Below, piece after piece: positions 1 to 11,499 of a stretch of DNA of 64,000 nt. Each line of letters opens with the position of its first letter. Positions within the stretch are counted from its first letter, which is position 1. Source of the DNA: Planococcus wigleyi (GTDB lineage: Bacteria > Bacillota > Bacilli > Bacillales_A > Planococcaceae); the NCBI RefSeq assembly GCF_014836985.1, contig NZ_JACSPU010000002.1, forward strand, positions 1-64,000, in the 5' to 3' direction. The notes under the pieces were generated by a model that saw only the letters and a program-made list of their open reading frames with translations, made no database searches and was not told the DNA's origin. The translations under genes were made by a program, and so were the position numbers.

Positions 1-36
1 GTTCGTCCTGAGCCAGGATCAAACTCTCCATTATAG
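1..36 (-). rRNA. rrs: 16S rRNA gene, 5' end only (cut by window edge)
   Basis: The reverse complement of the first 30 bases contains the universal 16S start AGAGTTTGATCCTGGCTCAG followed by GACGAAC. The mature 5' end should lie near 34-37. Only the first few dozen bases are inside the window, and the gene continues leftwards out of it. Its place directly downstream of gyrA on the same strand matches the origin-proximal rRNA operon of Bacillales. The exact mature end is estimated by analogy with other Bacillales 16S genes. Confidence 0.95.
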
Positions 37-224
37 AGTAGTTGATTGCTCAAATACTTGCTGGCGTACCGCCGTCCCGAAAGACGCACGGTTCGCTTTG
101 ATCTGCGTGAGCTGATCAGTAAGTTTTGCGCGGGCCGCGTTCAACGGCCGTTGCTGTATGTTGACGTTTTGCTGTTCAGTTTTCAAGGTTCAAGTTGTTT
201 GCCGCGCTCATTGGCGACTCAACT
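37..224 (-). other. rRNA operon leader
   Basis: This is the transcribed leader between the rRNA promoter and 16S. On the minus strand it contains CTTGAAAACTGAACAG (about 176-191), an element often seen in Bacillales rRNA leaders and spacers. GC-rich dyads follow at about 130-155. They could take part in antitermination or in forming the processing stem with sequence downstream of 16S. No coding gene is supported here, although open frames cross it. Confidence 0.7.
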
Positions 225-254
225 AATATACCATGCTTACGTAATAGAAGTCAA
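225..254 (-). promoter_or_regulatory. Vegetative promoter of the rRNA operon
   Basis: On the minus strand a TTGACT -35 (249-254) and a TATATT -10 (225-230) are separated by 18 bp. An A/T-rich tract lies just upstream (255-300), like an UP element. Transcription would start near 218 and run through the leader into 16S. Confidence 0.7.
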
Positions 255-755
255 CACTTTCTGCAAAAAACTTTAAAACTAATAAAAATGCCTGTGGTAA
301 AAATGAAAAAACTGAAGTTTTGCCAAAGAATAAGGCTTGCAGTAAAGCCTTGATCCAGTCTGCAGATACCGCATGATCCACTCTATAATCTTTGCAGCAT
401 GTGCTGTTGCTGTCTTACTGCCAAAAGAAAGACTTTACCGAAAAGCTTGCTGGCTACCAAAAGGAATCAACCATAAGACGGCGCCGAACAGTCCCACTTT
501 CAAAGACTAAACCATCATATTCTATAGAGTTCCGGCTTTTATAAAAACGAAAGCCCTCCAATACTTTTCTCTTTCTCTTAATGATAGAAGAAACAAACGC
601 TACAAGTTTATTGCGGGCAGACGCTACTGCATTCGTACGACTTTAATCCGTTTGTTCGATCCGGAAGATTCATTCTTACCGCACAACTCTCTGAACAGCT
701 GTTCCCGCTCCTGCAGGCGAGAATGTCCGCATTCTTTCATTGCTCGCTGTTTCCA
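255..755. other. Intergenic region between the rRNA promoter and gyrA
   Basis: About 500 bp lie without a convincing gene. An A/T-rich tract abuts the rRNA promoter. A small hairpin (AAGGCTT arms, 332-351) is present. I found no second rRNA promoter with both boxes at proper spacing. Open frames here lack ribosome binding sites and family resemblance. Confidence 0.6.
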
Positions 756-790
756 TAAAAAAAAGCCGGCTGAATATGATCAGCCGGCTG
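756..790 (-). terminator. Intrinsic terminator of gyrA
   Basis: Inverted repeat AGCCGGCTGA (764-773) / TCAGCCGGCT (780-789). Read on the minus strand the stem is followed by a run of eight T. It lies 12 bp after the gyrA stop codon. Confidence 0.93.
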
Positions 791-801
791 CAAAAATCCA
801 A

Positions 802-3384
802 TTATTCTTCGTCTTCTTCTGGAGTTTCTTCTATATCATCAATCTTCTCATCAGCTACAACGTCTTCGTCTTGGAAAACATCTGCTTCAGCACTTTCTTC
901 AATCAAAGTTTTCTCAACATCTTCATCGATGTCTTCCAGATCGTCAGGCATTTCAATATCTTTCTTCACTTTAGCTACAGTTGCCACAATTTCATCTTCA
1001 CCCAATCGGATCAACCGAACGCCTTGTGTGCTTCTGCCCGTCGTTGAAATATCGTTGACATCCATACGGATCAAAATGCCATTGACGGTAATCAGCATAA
1101 TATCTTCTGTTCCATTCACCGTCCGTACCGCAACAAGAGGTCCGTTTTTGTCGGTGATTTGGCAAGTCTTGATTCCCATACCGCCTCGGGATTGAACGCG
1201 GTACTCGGATTCTTTCGTCTGTTTGCCGTATCCTTTTTCCGTGATGACCAATACATTGTCGTTTGGATCCAAAATCTCCATGCCGACCACTGCATCTCCT
1301 TCACGAAGACGGATGCCCCGAACGCCACTGGCAGTTCGGCCCATGCTGCGGATATCGGTTTCAGGGAATCGGATCAAGGCACCGTCTCTCGTACCGATGA
1401 CCATTTCCTTATTGCCGTCTGTCAGCTTCACTGAAATCAGTTCGTCTTCTTCACGAAGGCTGATGGCAATCAAACCGTTTTGGCGAATGTTGGCATAATT
1501 CGTCACAGGCGTCCGTTTGCTGACTCCTTCACGCGTCGTAAAGAAGAAGAATGCATCTTCTTTGAATTCGTTGACACGAATAACAGCTGTGACTTTCTCT
1601 TCCTTGCCGATTTCCAACAAGTTGACCAATGGCAAGCCTTTGGCAGTACGGCCGTATTCAGGAATCTGATAGCCTTTTTTACGGTATACTTTCCCTTTGT
1701 TGGTGAAGAACAGGATCGTATCGTGAGTAGACGTGTACAGCAAATGTTCGACGAAATCATCTTCGTTCGTACCCATTCCCTGTACGCCGCGCCCTCCACG
1801 TTTCTGGCTGCGGTAAGTATTGGCTGGAAGACGTTTGATATAGCCATTATGCGTCAGCGTCAATACAGATGCTTCCACTGGAATCAAATCTTCGTCTTCA
1901 AACATTTCCGCTCCGCCGGTTGTGATTTCAGTTCTCCGTTTGTCGCTGAAACGTTCTTTTATTTCAAGCATTTCTTCCTGGATGATCTCAAGAATGCGGT
2001 ATTCATTCGCTAAAATCTCTTTAAGGTCGTCAATCAATTTGACAAGAGCTTGATATTCTTCTTCAATTTTGTCTCTTTCCAATCCAGTCAAACGCTGTAG
2101 GCGCATATCTAAAATGGCTTGAGATTGGCGTTCAGTCAAGTTGAAGTCGGACATCAGCCCATTGCGTGCCTGCTCAGCAGTCTGTGATCCACGAATCAAG
2201 GCGATGATTGCATCAATGTGATCCAATGCAATACGCAGTCCTTCAAGGATATGTGCGCGGTCTTCCGCTTTCGTCAATTCAAATTGCGTCCGGCGGCGAA
2301 TCACTACTTTTTGATGTTCCAGGTAGTGGAACAGAATTTCTTTTAGGCCAAGAACTTTTGGATGGCCGTCTACAAGCGCCAGCATATTAATACCGAAGCT
2401 TGTCTGCATTGCGGTTTGTTTGTACAAGTTATTCAATAACACACTCGCACTCGCATCTCTGCGCACTTCAATAACGATGCGCATGCCGTTGCGGTCAGAC
2501 TCATCCCGAAGATCGGTGATGCCATCAATCCGCTTGTCACGCACAAGCTCGGCAATTTTTTCGATCAACCGGGCTTTATTCACCTGGAAAGGAATTTCGT
2601 TGACGATGATGACTTCCTTGCCGTTGGCTTTTGTTTCAATATCGACTACTGAACGGATCAGGATGGAACCTTTGCCCGTTTCGTAAGCACGGCGAATGCC
2701 GCTGCGGCCAAGGATGATGCCGCCAGTCGGGAAATCAGGTCCTGGAATGAATTCCATCAGCTCTTCCGTAGTAATTGCCGGGTTTTCAGCCAATGCTAAA
2801 ACAGCATCAATGGTTTCACCCAAATGATGAGGAGGAATATTGGTAGCCATACCAACTGCAATGCCTGAAGTTCCGTTGACCAATAGATTCGGAAAACGGC
2901 TCGGCAAAACAACCGGCTCTTTTTCTTGTCCATCGTAGTTGTCTCTGTAATCAATTGTGTTTTTATTCAAATCACGGAGCAATTCCATGGAAATTTTCGA
3001 CATTTTGGATTCCGTGTAACGCATCGCAGCTGCGGAATCGCCATCAACCGACCCGAAGTTACCGTGTCCATCTACCAGCATATAACGGTAGCTGAAATCC
3101 TGTGCCATGCGGACCATTGTTTCATAAACAGCTGTGTCACCGTGGGGATGGTATTTACCAATAACATCTCCGACAATACGCGCTGATTTTTTATAGCCTT
3201 TGTCTGAAGTGATCCCTAAATCGTACATTGCATAAAGAATGCGGCGATGGACAGGTTTCAGTCCATCACGCACATCCGGTAAAGCACGGGAAACGATAAC
3301 GCTCATTGCGTAATCCAAAAATGAAGTCCGCATTTCCGTACTTATATTTATTTCTTCAACACCACTGCTAGGCCGTTCAGCCAT
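802..3384 (-). CDS. gyrA: DNA gyrase subunit A
   Basis: Breakage-reunion subunit of DNA gyrase (A2B2), which introduces negative supercoils in the cytoplasm. The 860-residue product is somewhat longer than B. subtilis GyrA because of a very acidic C-terminal tail rich in Asp and Glu. The N-terminal winged-helix/tower domain holds the quinolone-determining segment around residues 68-90 and the catalytic Tyr123 in AAAMRYTE. The C-terminal beta-pinwheel begins after the GyrA box [11 protein letters not shown]. Position 84, usually Ser in Bacillus and the classic fluoroquinolone site, is Thr here. It follows gyrB by 30 bp in the same orientation, so the two are probably co-transcribed, and it ends in an intrinsic terminator. 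Confidence 0.98.
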   Translation of the reverse strand: MAERPSSGVEEINISTEMRTSFLDYAMSVIVSRALPDVRDGLKPVHRRILYAMYDLGITSDKGYKKSARIVGDVIGKYHPHGDTAVYETMVRMAQDFSYRYMLVDGHGNFGSVDGDSAAAMRYTESKMSKISMELLRDLNKNTIDYRDNYDGQEKEPVVLPSRFPNLLVNGTSGIAVGMATNIPPHHLGETIDAVLALAENPAITTEELMEFIPGPDFPTGGIILGRSGIRRAYETGKGSILIRSVVDIETKANGKEVIIVNEIPFQVNKARLIEKIAELVRDKRIDGITDLRDESDRNGMRIVIEVRRDASASVLLNNLYKQTAMQTSFGINMLALVDGHPKVLGLKEILFHYLEHQKVVIRRRTQFELTKAEDRAHILEGLRIALDHIDAIIALIRGSQTAEQARNGLMSDFNLTERQSQAILDMRLQRLTGLERDKIEEEYQALVKLIDDLKEILANEYRILEIIQEEMLEIKERFSDKRRTEITTGGAEMFEDEDLIPVEASVLTLTHNGYIKRLPANTYRSQKRGGRGVQGMGTNEDDFVEHLLYTSTHDTILFFTNKGKVYRKKGYQIPEYGRTAKGLPLVNLLEIGKEEKVTAVIRVNEFKEDAFFFFTTREGVSKRTPVTNYANIRQNGLIAISLREEDELISVKLTDGNKEMVIGTRDGALIRFPETDIRSMGRTASGVRGIRLREGDAVVGMEILDPNDNVLVITEKGYGKQTKESEYRVQSRGGMGIKTCQITDKNGPLVAVRTVNGTEDIMLITVNGILIRMDVNDISTTGRSTQGVRLIRLGEDEIVATVAKVKKDIEMPDDLEDIDEDVEKTLIEESAEADVFQDEDVVADEKIDDIEETPEEDEE

Positions 3385-3414
3385 ACCTGCAGCCTCCTCT
3401 CAACTCTCTATCAC

Positions 3415-5448
<2,034 letters not shown>

Positions 5449-5507
5449 TTATTAAATGACGGCTCAGCTATTCAAAGGATATGTGCGGGTGCATAAGGCA
5501 TTTGTTT

Positions 5508-6620
5508 TCACTTCTTGACTGTCCCGGCAGAAACCTCAAACAAGCGGGCACTTTGAATCGTTTCGTGCTGGATGCCTTCAACGCTGGTTGTTGTGACAAA
5601 CGTTTGGACAGACCCTTTGATCGTATTCAATAAATGCGATTGCCTGTAATCATCCAATTCGGAAAGGACGTCATCCAGCAACAGGATCGGCGCTTCTCCG
5701 ACTTCTTGCTTGATCAATTCGATTTCCGCCAATTTCAGAGACAATGCAGTGGTGCGTTGCTGTCCCTGTGAGCCGTAAGTCTGGACATCGTAACCATTCA
5801 CGAAAAATTGAAGTTCATCACGGTGTGGACCCACCAGCGTCACTCCACGTTCGATTTCTCGTTTCCTGACCTCTGCCAATTTCTGCTCTAAAAAAGACGC
5901 CATTTCCTCAGGCGTCCAGTCGGGCTTTAAACCGTTGATCGGCTGATAACGGATTTCAAGTTGTTCCAGCCCCCGGGAAATGCCGTGATGGATCGGTTCA
6001 GCCCACTTCTGCAAAAGCTCCATAAACTGATACCGCTTGCGGATGATTTTGACAGCCGACTCGATAAATTGTTCGGTATAAACGTCAAACATGACGTCAT
6101 TGATTGTTTGTTTCCCATAATGTTGCTTTAATATATGATTTCTTTGTTTGAGGAGTTTTTGATAAGTTACTAAATCATGCAGATAAACTGGAGAAATTTG
6201 TCCAATTTCCATATCAATGAACCGTCTGCGGACCTGTGGACTGCCTTTTACAAGATGCAGATCTTCAGGAGCAAACATCACGACATTCAATTGGCCGACA
6301 TAATCACTCAGCCTGCGTTGTTCCAAATGATTGACTTTCGCTTTCTTCCCTTTTTTTGACAATGTAATTTCAAGGGGCAGTTTGCCGTATTTACGGTAAA
6401 CATCAGCTTTTATTTTACCATATTCGGCGTCCCAGCGTATCAATTCCTTGTCATTGGAAGTGCGATGGGATTTAGCCATGGATAAAACATACAAGGATTC
6501 CATGATATTGGTTTTTCCTTGTGCATTCTCTCCTATAAAGACGTTGATGTCTGGAGAAAACTCCAGTTCCAGCGTTTCGTAGTTTCGATAATTGACAAGC
6601 TCGAGGCGGTCAATCCGCAT
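5508..6620 (-). CDS. recF: DNA replication and repair protein RecF
   Basis: SMC-like ATPase that binds gapped DNA and helps load RecA during single-strand gap repair with RecO and RecR. The product is 370 aa, the same as B. subtilis RecF. Walker A is GENAQGKT (30-37). The Walker B/D-loop [11 protein letters not shown] and a signature-like [16 protein letters not shown] lie in the C-terminal third. Its ATG lies inside the end of the yaaA gene (11-bp overlap), so the two are translationally coupled in the dnaA-gyrA replication cluster. Confidence 0.98.
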   Translation of the reverse strand: MRIDRLELVNYRNYETLELEFSPDINVFIGENAQGKTNIMESLYVLSMAKSHRTSNDKELIRWDAEYGKIKADVYRKYGKLPLEITLSKKGKKAKVNHLEQRRLSDYVGQLNVVMFAPEDLHLVKGSPQVRRRFIDMEIGQISPVYLHDLVTYQKLLKQRNHILKQHYGKQTINDVMFDVYTEQFIESAVKIIRKRYQFMELLQKWAEPIHHGISRGLEQLEIRYQPINGLKPDWTPEEMASFLEQKLAEVRKREIERGVTLVGPHRDELQFFVNGYDVQTYGSQGQQRTTALSLKLAEIELIKQEVGEAPILLLDDVLSELDDYRQSHLLNTIKGSVQTFVTTTSVEGIQHETIQSARLFEVSAGTVKK

Positions 6621-6849
6621 CGAAGCTCATGCCTTCAGCCGTCACGATACGAAAATCTCCAAACCCTGGAATGTTGACCAGATCATCAGGGCGCAATTTG
6701 CGGCCTCTGCGGTTTTCAGCTTCCCCGTTTACAAAAACCTCGTGTTCGCCTAAGAACCATTTGGCCATTCCGCCAGAACTTATCGTGTCTGTCATTTTCA
6801 ATAATTGGCCAAGCGTAATATATTCAGTCTCAATCCCGATTTCTCTCAA
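6610..6849 (-). CDS. yaaA: S4-domain RNA-binding protein YaaA
   Basis: Small S4-domain protein (79 aa) always found between dnaN and recF in Bacillales. In B. subtilis it is linked to ribosome assembly, but its precise role is not settled. The S4 fold is visible as [23 protein letters not shown] followed by a [19 protein letters not shown] segment. The start codon is TTG at 6849, with AAGGATGAG about 7 bases upstream. The 3' end overlaps recF. Confidence 0.93.
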   Translation of the reverse strand: MREIGIETEYITLGQLLKMTDTISSGGMAKWFLGEHEVFVNGEAENRRGRKLRPDDLVNIPGFGDFRIVTAEGMSFDAD

Positions 6850-6908
6850 AATGCACTCATCCTTCGATTCATAGTCTATCCCTTTATTTTACCCTATTTT
6901 AGCTAAAA

Positions 6909-6939
6909 AGTAAAAAGGATAGCCTATATGGCTATCCTG
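6909..6939 (-). terminator. Terminator after dnaN
   Basis: On the minus strand AGGATAGCC-ATATA-GGCTATCCT is followed by TTTTTACTTTTT. It sits 17 bp past the dnaN stop codon, so yaaA-recF-gyrBA may depend on read-through or on their own promoter. Confidence 0.85.
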
Positions 6940-6955
6940 AGGGTCTGTTTTAAAT

Positions 6956-8092
6956 TTAATAGGTTCGGACGGGAAGAATAAGCTGCAAAATCGAATCATC
7001 CAATGCCGATTTTAAAATGAACGGGCGCATCGCTCCAGTGAACTGGATGACGACATCCTGTCCGTCGATCGCTTTCAATGCATCCATCATAAATTTAGCA
7101 CTGAAAGAGATTTTCAATTCTTCTCCTTCGATGCTTTGTGCTTGAAGCTGCTCTTCCACTTTCCCGACTTCCGGAGAATTAGATGAAACTTCGACCTCAC
7201 TGCCGGAATTAGTAGAGAAGCGTACAACGTTGTTGCGTTCTTCTCTTGCCAGCAAGGATGCACGGTCAATTGCCTGAAGCAATGAACGGCCGTTTACTGT
7301 AACAGTTGTTTTGTATTCTGCTGGAATCAGGCGGCTGGTGTCCGGATAGTTCCCTTCCAATAGACGGGAAAAGAATAAAATGTGTTTGGATTTGAAGAGA
7401 ACCTGCTGGTTGGTCATGACGATTTCCACTGCTTCAGAAGTGTCATCCAGAATTTTATTCAACTCAGTCAAACTCTTGCCGGGAATGACAACACTGTATT
7501 CCCCTTCCGGCAAAGTTTCGAGTTTTGTTTTACGGCGTGCCAAACGGTGGCTGTCAGTTGCTACACAAACAAGCTCCCCATCTTTGACTTCCCAATGAAC
7601 GCCTGTCAACACAGGACGTGTTTCAGAACTTGATACAGCAAATACCGTTTCGCGGTTAATGGTCTTCAATAGATCTGCTGGAATGGTAAACAGCCGATCA
7701 TCTTGAATATCAGGCAATTGTGGATAATCCATCGCATCCAACCCGATCAAATGGAATTCTGACTTCCCTGAACGGATATGAGTCTGGAAATTTCCTGTGA
7801 TTTCGATTTCCACTTCATTTGTCGGTAATTTACGGATGATTTCACCAAAAACTTTGGCTTGAAGAACAATGCTTCCTCCATTGGTAACTTGGATGATCTG
7901 CTCTCCATCTTCTTCAGCTGGAATAAACGTTTGGATCGTGATGTCAGAATCACTTCCTGTCAATCTCATTCCTTCAGAAGAAACGTCCATTTTAATTCCT
8001 GTCAAAATCGGAATGGTCGTTTTTGAACTTACTGCTTTCATTACATCGTTTAATCCTTCAACTAGTCGCTCACGTTTTATCTCGAATTTCAT
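6956..8092 (-). CDS. dnaN: DNA polymerase III beta subunit (sliding clamp)
   Basis: Ring-shaped processivity clamp that tethers polymerases to DNA. The product is 378 aa, normal for the family. Three repeats of the clamp fold are expected from the length. The N-terminus MKFEIKRERLVEGLNDVMKA and the C-terminus ending ILPVRTY match Bacillales DnaN. It is preceded by the dnaA-dnaN intergenic half of the origin, and expression is probably partly from the dnaA promoter. In B. subtilis the clamp also recruits the initiation regulator YabA to DnaA. Confidence 0.98.
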   Translation of the reverse strand: MKFEIKRERLVEGLNDVMKAVSSKTTIPILTGIKMDVSSEGMRLTGSDSDITIQTFIPAEEDGEQIIQVTNGGSIVLQAKVFGEIIRKLPTNEVEIEITGNFQTHIRSGKSEFHLIGLDAMDYPQLPDIQDDRLFTIPADLLKTINRETVFAVSSSETRPVLTGVHWEVKDGELVCVATDSHRLARRKTKLETLPEGEYSVVIPGKSLTELNKILDDTSEAVEIVMTNQQVLFKSKHILFFSRLLEGNYPDTSRLIPAEYKTTVTVNGRSLLQAIDRASLLAREERNNVVRFSTNSGSEVEVSSNSPEVGKVEEQLQAQSIEGEELKISFSAKFMMDALKAIDGQDVVIQFTGAMRPFILKSALDDSILQLILPVRTY

Positions 8093-8265
8093 TCTCGAAC
8101 CTCGCTTATATATATATTTTATTTAAAGGCTTTTAAAGTAATAGTAGTAGTAGGGCCTGTGAATATGTGGATAAGCCTTTTAAAGTCAATAAAAGCAGCT
8201 TATCCACATGTAGACAGTCTGTGCATAAACTGCTTGCTTATTTATTGGGTTATCCACAAGGGATT
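8093..8265. other. oriC: oriC, unwinding half (dnaN-dnaA spacer)
   Basis: The spacer contains perfect DnaA boxes TTATCCACA at 8200-8208 and 8250-8258 and its complement TGTGGATAA at 8166-8174. Next to the last are a GC cluster (GGGCC, 8153-8157), five tandem triplets TAATAGTAGTAGTAG (8139-8153) and an AT-rich tract (8106-8138, including TATATATATTTTATTTAAA). Read on the minus strand the order is DnaA box, GC cluster, DnaA-trio, DNA unwinding element. That is the basal unwinding system described for B. subtilis. Confidence 0.88.
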
Positions 8266-9609
8266 TTACTTGCCGAGTGAACTTTTGATGTCTTTTACAT
8301 CTTGCTGAAGCTGTTGATTATCTTTCAGCATCTTGGAAATTTTGTCGTGCGCATGAATAACCGTCGTATGGTCACGGCCTCCGAATTCTTCACCAATTTT
8401 CGGCAAAGAGAAATCGGTCATTTCACGGGACAAATACATCGCCACTTGGCGCGGATAAGCAATGTCCTTGGTGCGGCGTTTTGTTTTGAAATCTTCCAGT
8501 TTGACGTTGAATTGCTCACCGACCGCGTTTTGGATGTCCAAAATCGTAATCACTTTCGGCTTGGAATTCGGCATGATGTCTTTTAAGGCTTCAGCTGCCA
8601 ATTCTGCACTCATATCACGGTTGATGAGAGAGGAGTAAGCCACAACACGGATCAAAGCCCCTTCCAATTCACGGATATTGGAGTCGATGGAGTTGGCAAT
8701 ATAGGTCATAACGTCGTTTGGAATATCCAAACCATCAGCTTTTGCTTTTTTGCGCAAAATGGCGATGCGTGTTTCCAGATCAGGCGGGGTAATATCAGTG
8801 ATTAAGCCCCATTCAAAGCGGGAGCGGAGCCGATCTTCCAGTGTTGGAATTTCTTTTGGCGGCCGATCACTCGAAATGATGATCTGTTTGGATTCTTCAT
8901 GCAGTGTGTTGAATGTATGGAAGAATTCTTCCTGGGTCTGCTCTTTGCCCGCTAAAAACTGGATGTCATCAATCAAAAGAATATCGACACCTCTGTATTT
9001 ATCGCGGAATTCTCCAGTTTTATTGTCACGGATCGAATTGATGAATTCGTTCGTAAATTTTTCCGAAGATAAGTAAACCACTTTAGCATTCGGGTTGTGT
9101 TCGAGGACATAATGTCCAATTGCGTGCATTAAATGTGTCTTCCCAAGTCCTACTCCCCCATAGATAAACAGCGGATTATAAGCTTTTGCTGGAGCTTCGG
9201 CCACGGCCAAAGAGGCGGCATGGGCAAAGCGGTTACCTGAACCAATGACAAATGTGTCAAAAGTATATTTAGGGTTCAGCATACCAGGCAAAAACTCTTG
9301 CTGCTGGTCTTGCCCCGGTTTAATGCGAGGTGCAGGGAGTTGAAAATCATCCATATCCTGATCTTTTGGCACAACAAATTTAATCATCATATCATCGCCG
9401 GTGGAATCCGATAAGATCCCTGTAATCAAATGGACGTAATGGTTTTCCAACCAATCACGTGCAAAAGAATTAGGCGCTGAAATAGTGACTGTATCATCCT
9501 GGTAGGATAAAAGCTTTGTCGATTTTAACCATGTTTCAAAACTTGGTTTGGAGATTTTGGTTTCAACTTGGGCTAAGACACTCGACCATAGTTCGTCTAA
9601 GTGTTCCAA
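8266..9609 (-). CDS. dnaA: Chromosomal replication initiator DnaA
   Basis: AAA+ initiator that binds DnaA boxes and opens the origin. The product is 447 aa (B. subtilis 446). Domain I (about 1-85) is followed by a short linker. The AAA+ domain has Walker [10 protein letters not shown] and Walker [10 protein letters not shown]. The C-terminal helix-turn-helix carries the box-recognition signature [11 protein letters not shown]. The start codon is TTG at 9609, with GGAG 8 bases upstream, and the N-terminus [16 protein letters not shown] aligns with the family. DnaA boxes lie on both sides of the gene, so it probably represses its own promoter. Confidence 0.98.
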   Translation of the reverse strand: MEHLDELWSSVLAQVETKISKPSFETWLKSTKLLSYQDDTVTISAPNSFARDWLENHYVHLITGILSDSTGDDMMIKFVVPKDQDMDDFQLPAPRIKPGQDQQQEFLPGMLNPKYTFDTFVIGSGNRFAHAASLAVAEAPAKAYNPLFIYGGVGLGKTHLMHAIGHYVLEHNPNAKVVYLSSEKFTNEFINSIRDNKTGEFRDKYRGVDILLIDDIQFLAGKEQTQEEFFHTFNTLHEESKQIIISSDRPPKEIPTLEDRLRSRFEWGLITDITPPDLETRIAILRKKAKADGLDIPNDVMTYIANSIDSNIRELEGALIRVVAYSSLINRDMSAELAAEALKDIMPNSKPKVITILDIQNAVGEQFNVKLEDFKTKRRTKDIAYPRQVAMYLSREMTDFSLPKIGEEFGGRDHTTVIHAHDKISKMLKDNQQLQQDVKDIKSSLGK

Positions 9610-9631
9610 TAGCTCGTCTCCTTTATATGCA

Positions 9632-9659
9632 ATTATATTTTAGAGTATACCATACACAA
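9632..9659 (-). promoter_or_regulatory. dnaA promoter
   Basis: On the minus strand TTGTGT (9654-9659), 16 bp and TATAAT (9632-9637) lie 23 bp before the TTG start. An alternative extended -10, TGGTATACT, overlaps the spacer. A DnaA box (9670-9678) lies just upstream, as expected for autoregulation. Confidence 0.6.
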
Positions 9660-9660
9660 A

Positions 9661-9970
9661 ACCACAGCTTGTGGATAACATTTGCAAACAAGGTGGTGAA
9701 TAACTATCCACACCTTACCCACAATTTGTGGATAACTTATTTAGGATGAAAACTGTTAACAAGTGAAAACAAGTTAATGTTACCAAAAAAGATGAGACAA
9801 CACAAGAAGTTCTTTAAGTTATCCACATTTCTTTTTTTGTTCACATTGAATCTATCCACAAGGAGTTCTTATGTTAAAAAACTGTAGATAAGGCATGTGG
9901 ATAATTATTTTTTGAAAAAATTAATGCACAGGGGATCAAGGGATAAAAAAAGAAACTGTGTATAACTTAA
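9661..9970. other. oriC: oriC, DnaA-box cluster between dnaA and rpmH
   Basis: DnaA boxes TGTGGATAA or TTATCCACA occur at 9670-9678, 9727-9735, 9829-9837 and 9896-9904. One-mismatch boxes occur at 9704-9712, 9852-9860, 9883-9891 and 9957-9965. They are in mixed orientation over about 300 bp of gene-free DNA. This is the upstream half of the bipartite Bacillales origin, and strand polarity of genes switches here. Confidence 0.92.
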
Positions 9971-10014
9971 GAGATGGAGAAGAAGAGGATCTGAAGAGGT
10001 TTTACAATAAGATA

Positions 10015-10044
10015 TTGACATTTATACCCGTGCGCCTTTATAAT
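10015..10044 (+). promoter_or_regulatory. Promoter of rpmH-rnpA
   Basis: A consensus TTGACA (10015-10020), 18-bp spacer and TATAAT (10039-10044) lie 56 bp before the rpmH start. It drives the rightward operon away from the origin. Confidence 0.9.
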
Positions 10045-10099
10045 AGTCGAGACTGTCTTTAGAAAAATAGTTAACTCTTTATATAGGAGGTGTCTTATA

Positions 10100-10237
10100 A
10101 TGACATTGCGCACATATCAACCAAATACACGTAAGCACAGCAAAGTACACGGCTTCAGAGCACGTATGAGCACAAAAAACGGACGCAGAATCATCGCTGC
10201 ACGCCGTCGCAAAGGAAGAAAAGTATTATCAGCTTAA
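10100..10237 (+). CDS. rpmH: 50S ribosomal protein L34
   Basis: Tiny basic ribosomal protein of the large subunit, 45 aa. The sequence runs from [19 protein letters not shown] to GRKVLSA. The central [14 protein letters not shown] and the C-terminal [11 protein letters not shown] are the family signature. The N-terminus has MTLRTYQ in place of the usual MKRTYQ, which makes it one residue longer. Ribosome binding site AGGAGGTG (10085-10092) is 7 bases upstream. It lies at the canonical position next to rnpA. Confidence 0.98.
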   Translation: MTLRTYQPNTRKHSKVHGFRARMSTKNGRRIIAARRRKGRKVLSA

Positions 10238-10239
10238 GT

Positions 10240-10270
10240 CCACTGACCGCATCAGTGGTCTTTTTTTCTT
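10240..10270 (+). terminator. Terminator/attenuator between rpmH and rnpA
   Basis: CCACTGA (10240-10246) pairs with TCAGTGG (10252-10258), followed by TCTTTTTTTCTTTT. Partial termination here would give more L34 than RNase P protein. Confidence 0.9.
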
Positions 10271-10317
10271 TTCTGCTGCATTTTAGCGGAGAGGCATTAA
10301 AATAAGCAGGTGAAAGA

Positions 10318-10659
10318 ATGAACAAGCACCAACGGATCAAGAAGAACAAAGAGTTCCAGCATGTTTTCAAAAAAGGAAAATCTTTTGCGAATCGGCAGTT
10401 TATTGTTTACGTATTAAAAGGTGAGCAGCCCGAATTTCGCCTGGGATTGTCCGTCAGCAAAAAAGTAGGAAATGCAGTAGCCCGCAACCGTGTTAAACGG
10501 TATATCCGGCAAACGTTCCTGGAATTGAAGGACGATTTGCTGCCGAATGCAGACTACATTATCATCGCCCGACCACAGGCGGCCACATTGGATTTTCATG
10601 AAAGCAAGAAAAGTCTTGAACACGTATTGAAAATAGCACGTGCATTACCCAAGAAGTAG
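10318..10659 (+). CDS. rnpA: Ribonuclease P protein component
   Basis: Protein subunit of RNase P, which with the rnpB RNA removes the 5' leaders of tRNA precursors. The product is 113 aa. The hallmark is the basic helix around [18 protein letters not shown] with the RNR motif, preceded by [12 protein letters not shown]. Ribosome binding site AGGTG is 6 bases before the ATG. It is followed at 60 bp by yidC. Confidence 0.97.
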   Translation: MNKHQRIKKNKEFQHVFKKGKSFANRQFIVYVLKGEQPEFRLGLSVSKKVGNAVARNRVKRYIRQTFLELKDDLLPNADYIIIARPQAATLDFHESKKSLEHVLKIARALPKK

Positions 10660-10719
10660 AAGACCGTGCCGAATAGATGTTATTATAGAAGTAATTGAAA
10701 TTAGTTTGGGGGAAGAAGG

Positions 10720-11499
10720 GTGAATAAGAAATTAGTTTTACTTATTTCACTGATTGCAGTTACGTTGCTGCTTTCCGGCTGTACGGAGTTTGATCAGCCA
10801 ATCAGTGACCAGAGTGAAGGGTTTTGGAACGAATTTATCGTTTGGCCGTTAGTATCAGCCATCACGTACTTCAAGAATTTACTGGGAACTTATGGCTTCG
10901 GGATTATTGCCGTTACGATCATCATCAGATTGGTAATGCTTCCATTGATGATCAAACAAACGAAAAGTTCGAAGCGTATGCAGGAAGTACAGCCTGAACT
11001 TGTTAAGTTAAAAGAAAAGTACAAGTCGAAAGATGCTGTAACGCAACAGAAATACCAAACAGAAATGATGGCGTTGTTCCAGGAAAAAGGCGTTAATCCG
11101 ATGGCAGGTTGTTTGCCTGTCTTGATCCAAATGCCTGTCTTGATTGGGTTCTATCACGCAATCAGCCGAATGAACAATACACCTGAAATCGATTTGGGAG
11201 CGTTTCTCATCTTCCCATTGGCAGAGCCAAGCATTATTTTAGCGGTAATCGCAGGGTTGATGCAGTTTATCGTTTTGCGGACTGGACCAGCTATGGACAA
11301 TCCACAAATGAAGATCATGATGTATTTCATGCCGGTAATGATCATTGGATTTGGTATTATCTTGCCGTCCGCATTGACACTTTACTGGGTTATTGGAAAT
11401 ATCATTTCACTTATTCAAAACCTGTTCATCTACCGTCCATGGGAGAAAAAAGAAGTGCAGCAACCTGTTAAAACGAAAGCAGGAGGGGTTAAAAAGTGA
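10720..11499 (+). CDS. yidC: Membrane protein insertase YidC (SpoIIIJ type)
   Basis: YidC/Oxa1 family insertase that places membrane proteins alone or with SecYEG. The 259-aa product starts with GTG. It has a lipoprotein signal with Cys21 in LLSGC, typical of Gram-positive YidC. Transmembrane segments follow around TYGFGIIAVTIIIRLVMLPL and in the C-terminal half, with IQMPVLIGFYHAI and LYWVIGNIISLIQ. The conserved Arg in the hydrophilic groove corresponds to IIIRLVM. It overlaps jag by 4 bp, the usual arrangement. In Bacillus the origin-linked copy is SpoIIIJ. Whether this organism has a second copy cannot be seen. Confidence 0.96.
   Translation: MNKKLVLLISLIAVTLLLSGCTEFDQPISDQSEGFWNEFIVWPLVSAITYFKNLLGTYGFGIIAVTIIIRLVMLPLMIKQTKSSKRMQEVQPELVKLKEKYKSKDAVTQQKYQTEMMALFQEKGVNPMAGCLPVLIQMPVLIGFYHAISRMNNTPEIDLGAFLIFPLAEPSIILAVIAGLMQFIVLRTGPAMDNPQMKIMMYFMPVMIIGFGIILPSALTLYWVIGNIISLIQNLFIYRPWEKKEVQQPVKTKAGGVKK

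Noticed and set aside
46-276. Open frame of about 76 codons across the rRNA leader and promoter
   Set aside because: It overlaps the 16S leader and promoter region, lacks a ribosome binding site and resembles no family.
652-1195. Plus-strand open frames opposite the end of gyrA
   Set aside because: They mirror the acidic, low-complexity tail of GyrA in antisense. The gyrA reading is unambiguous.
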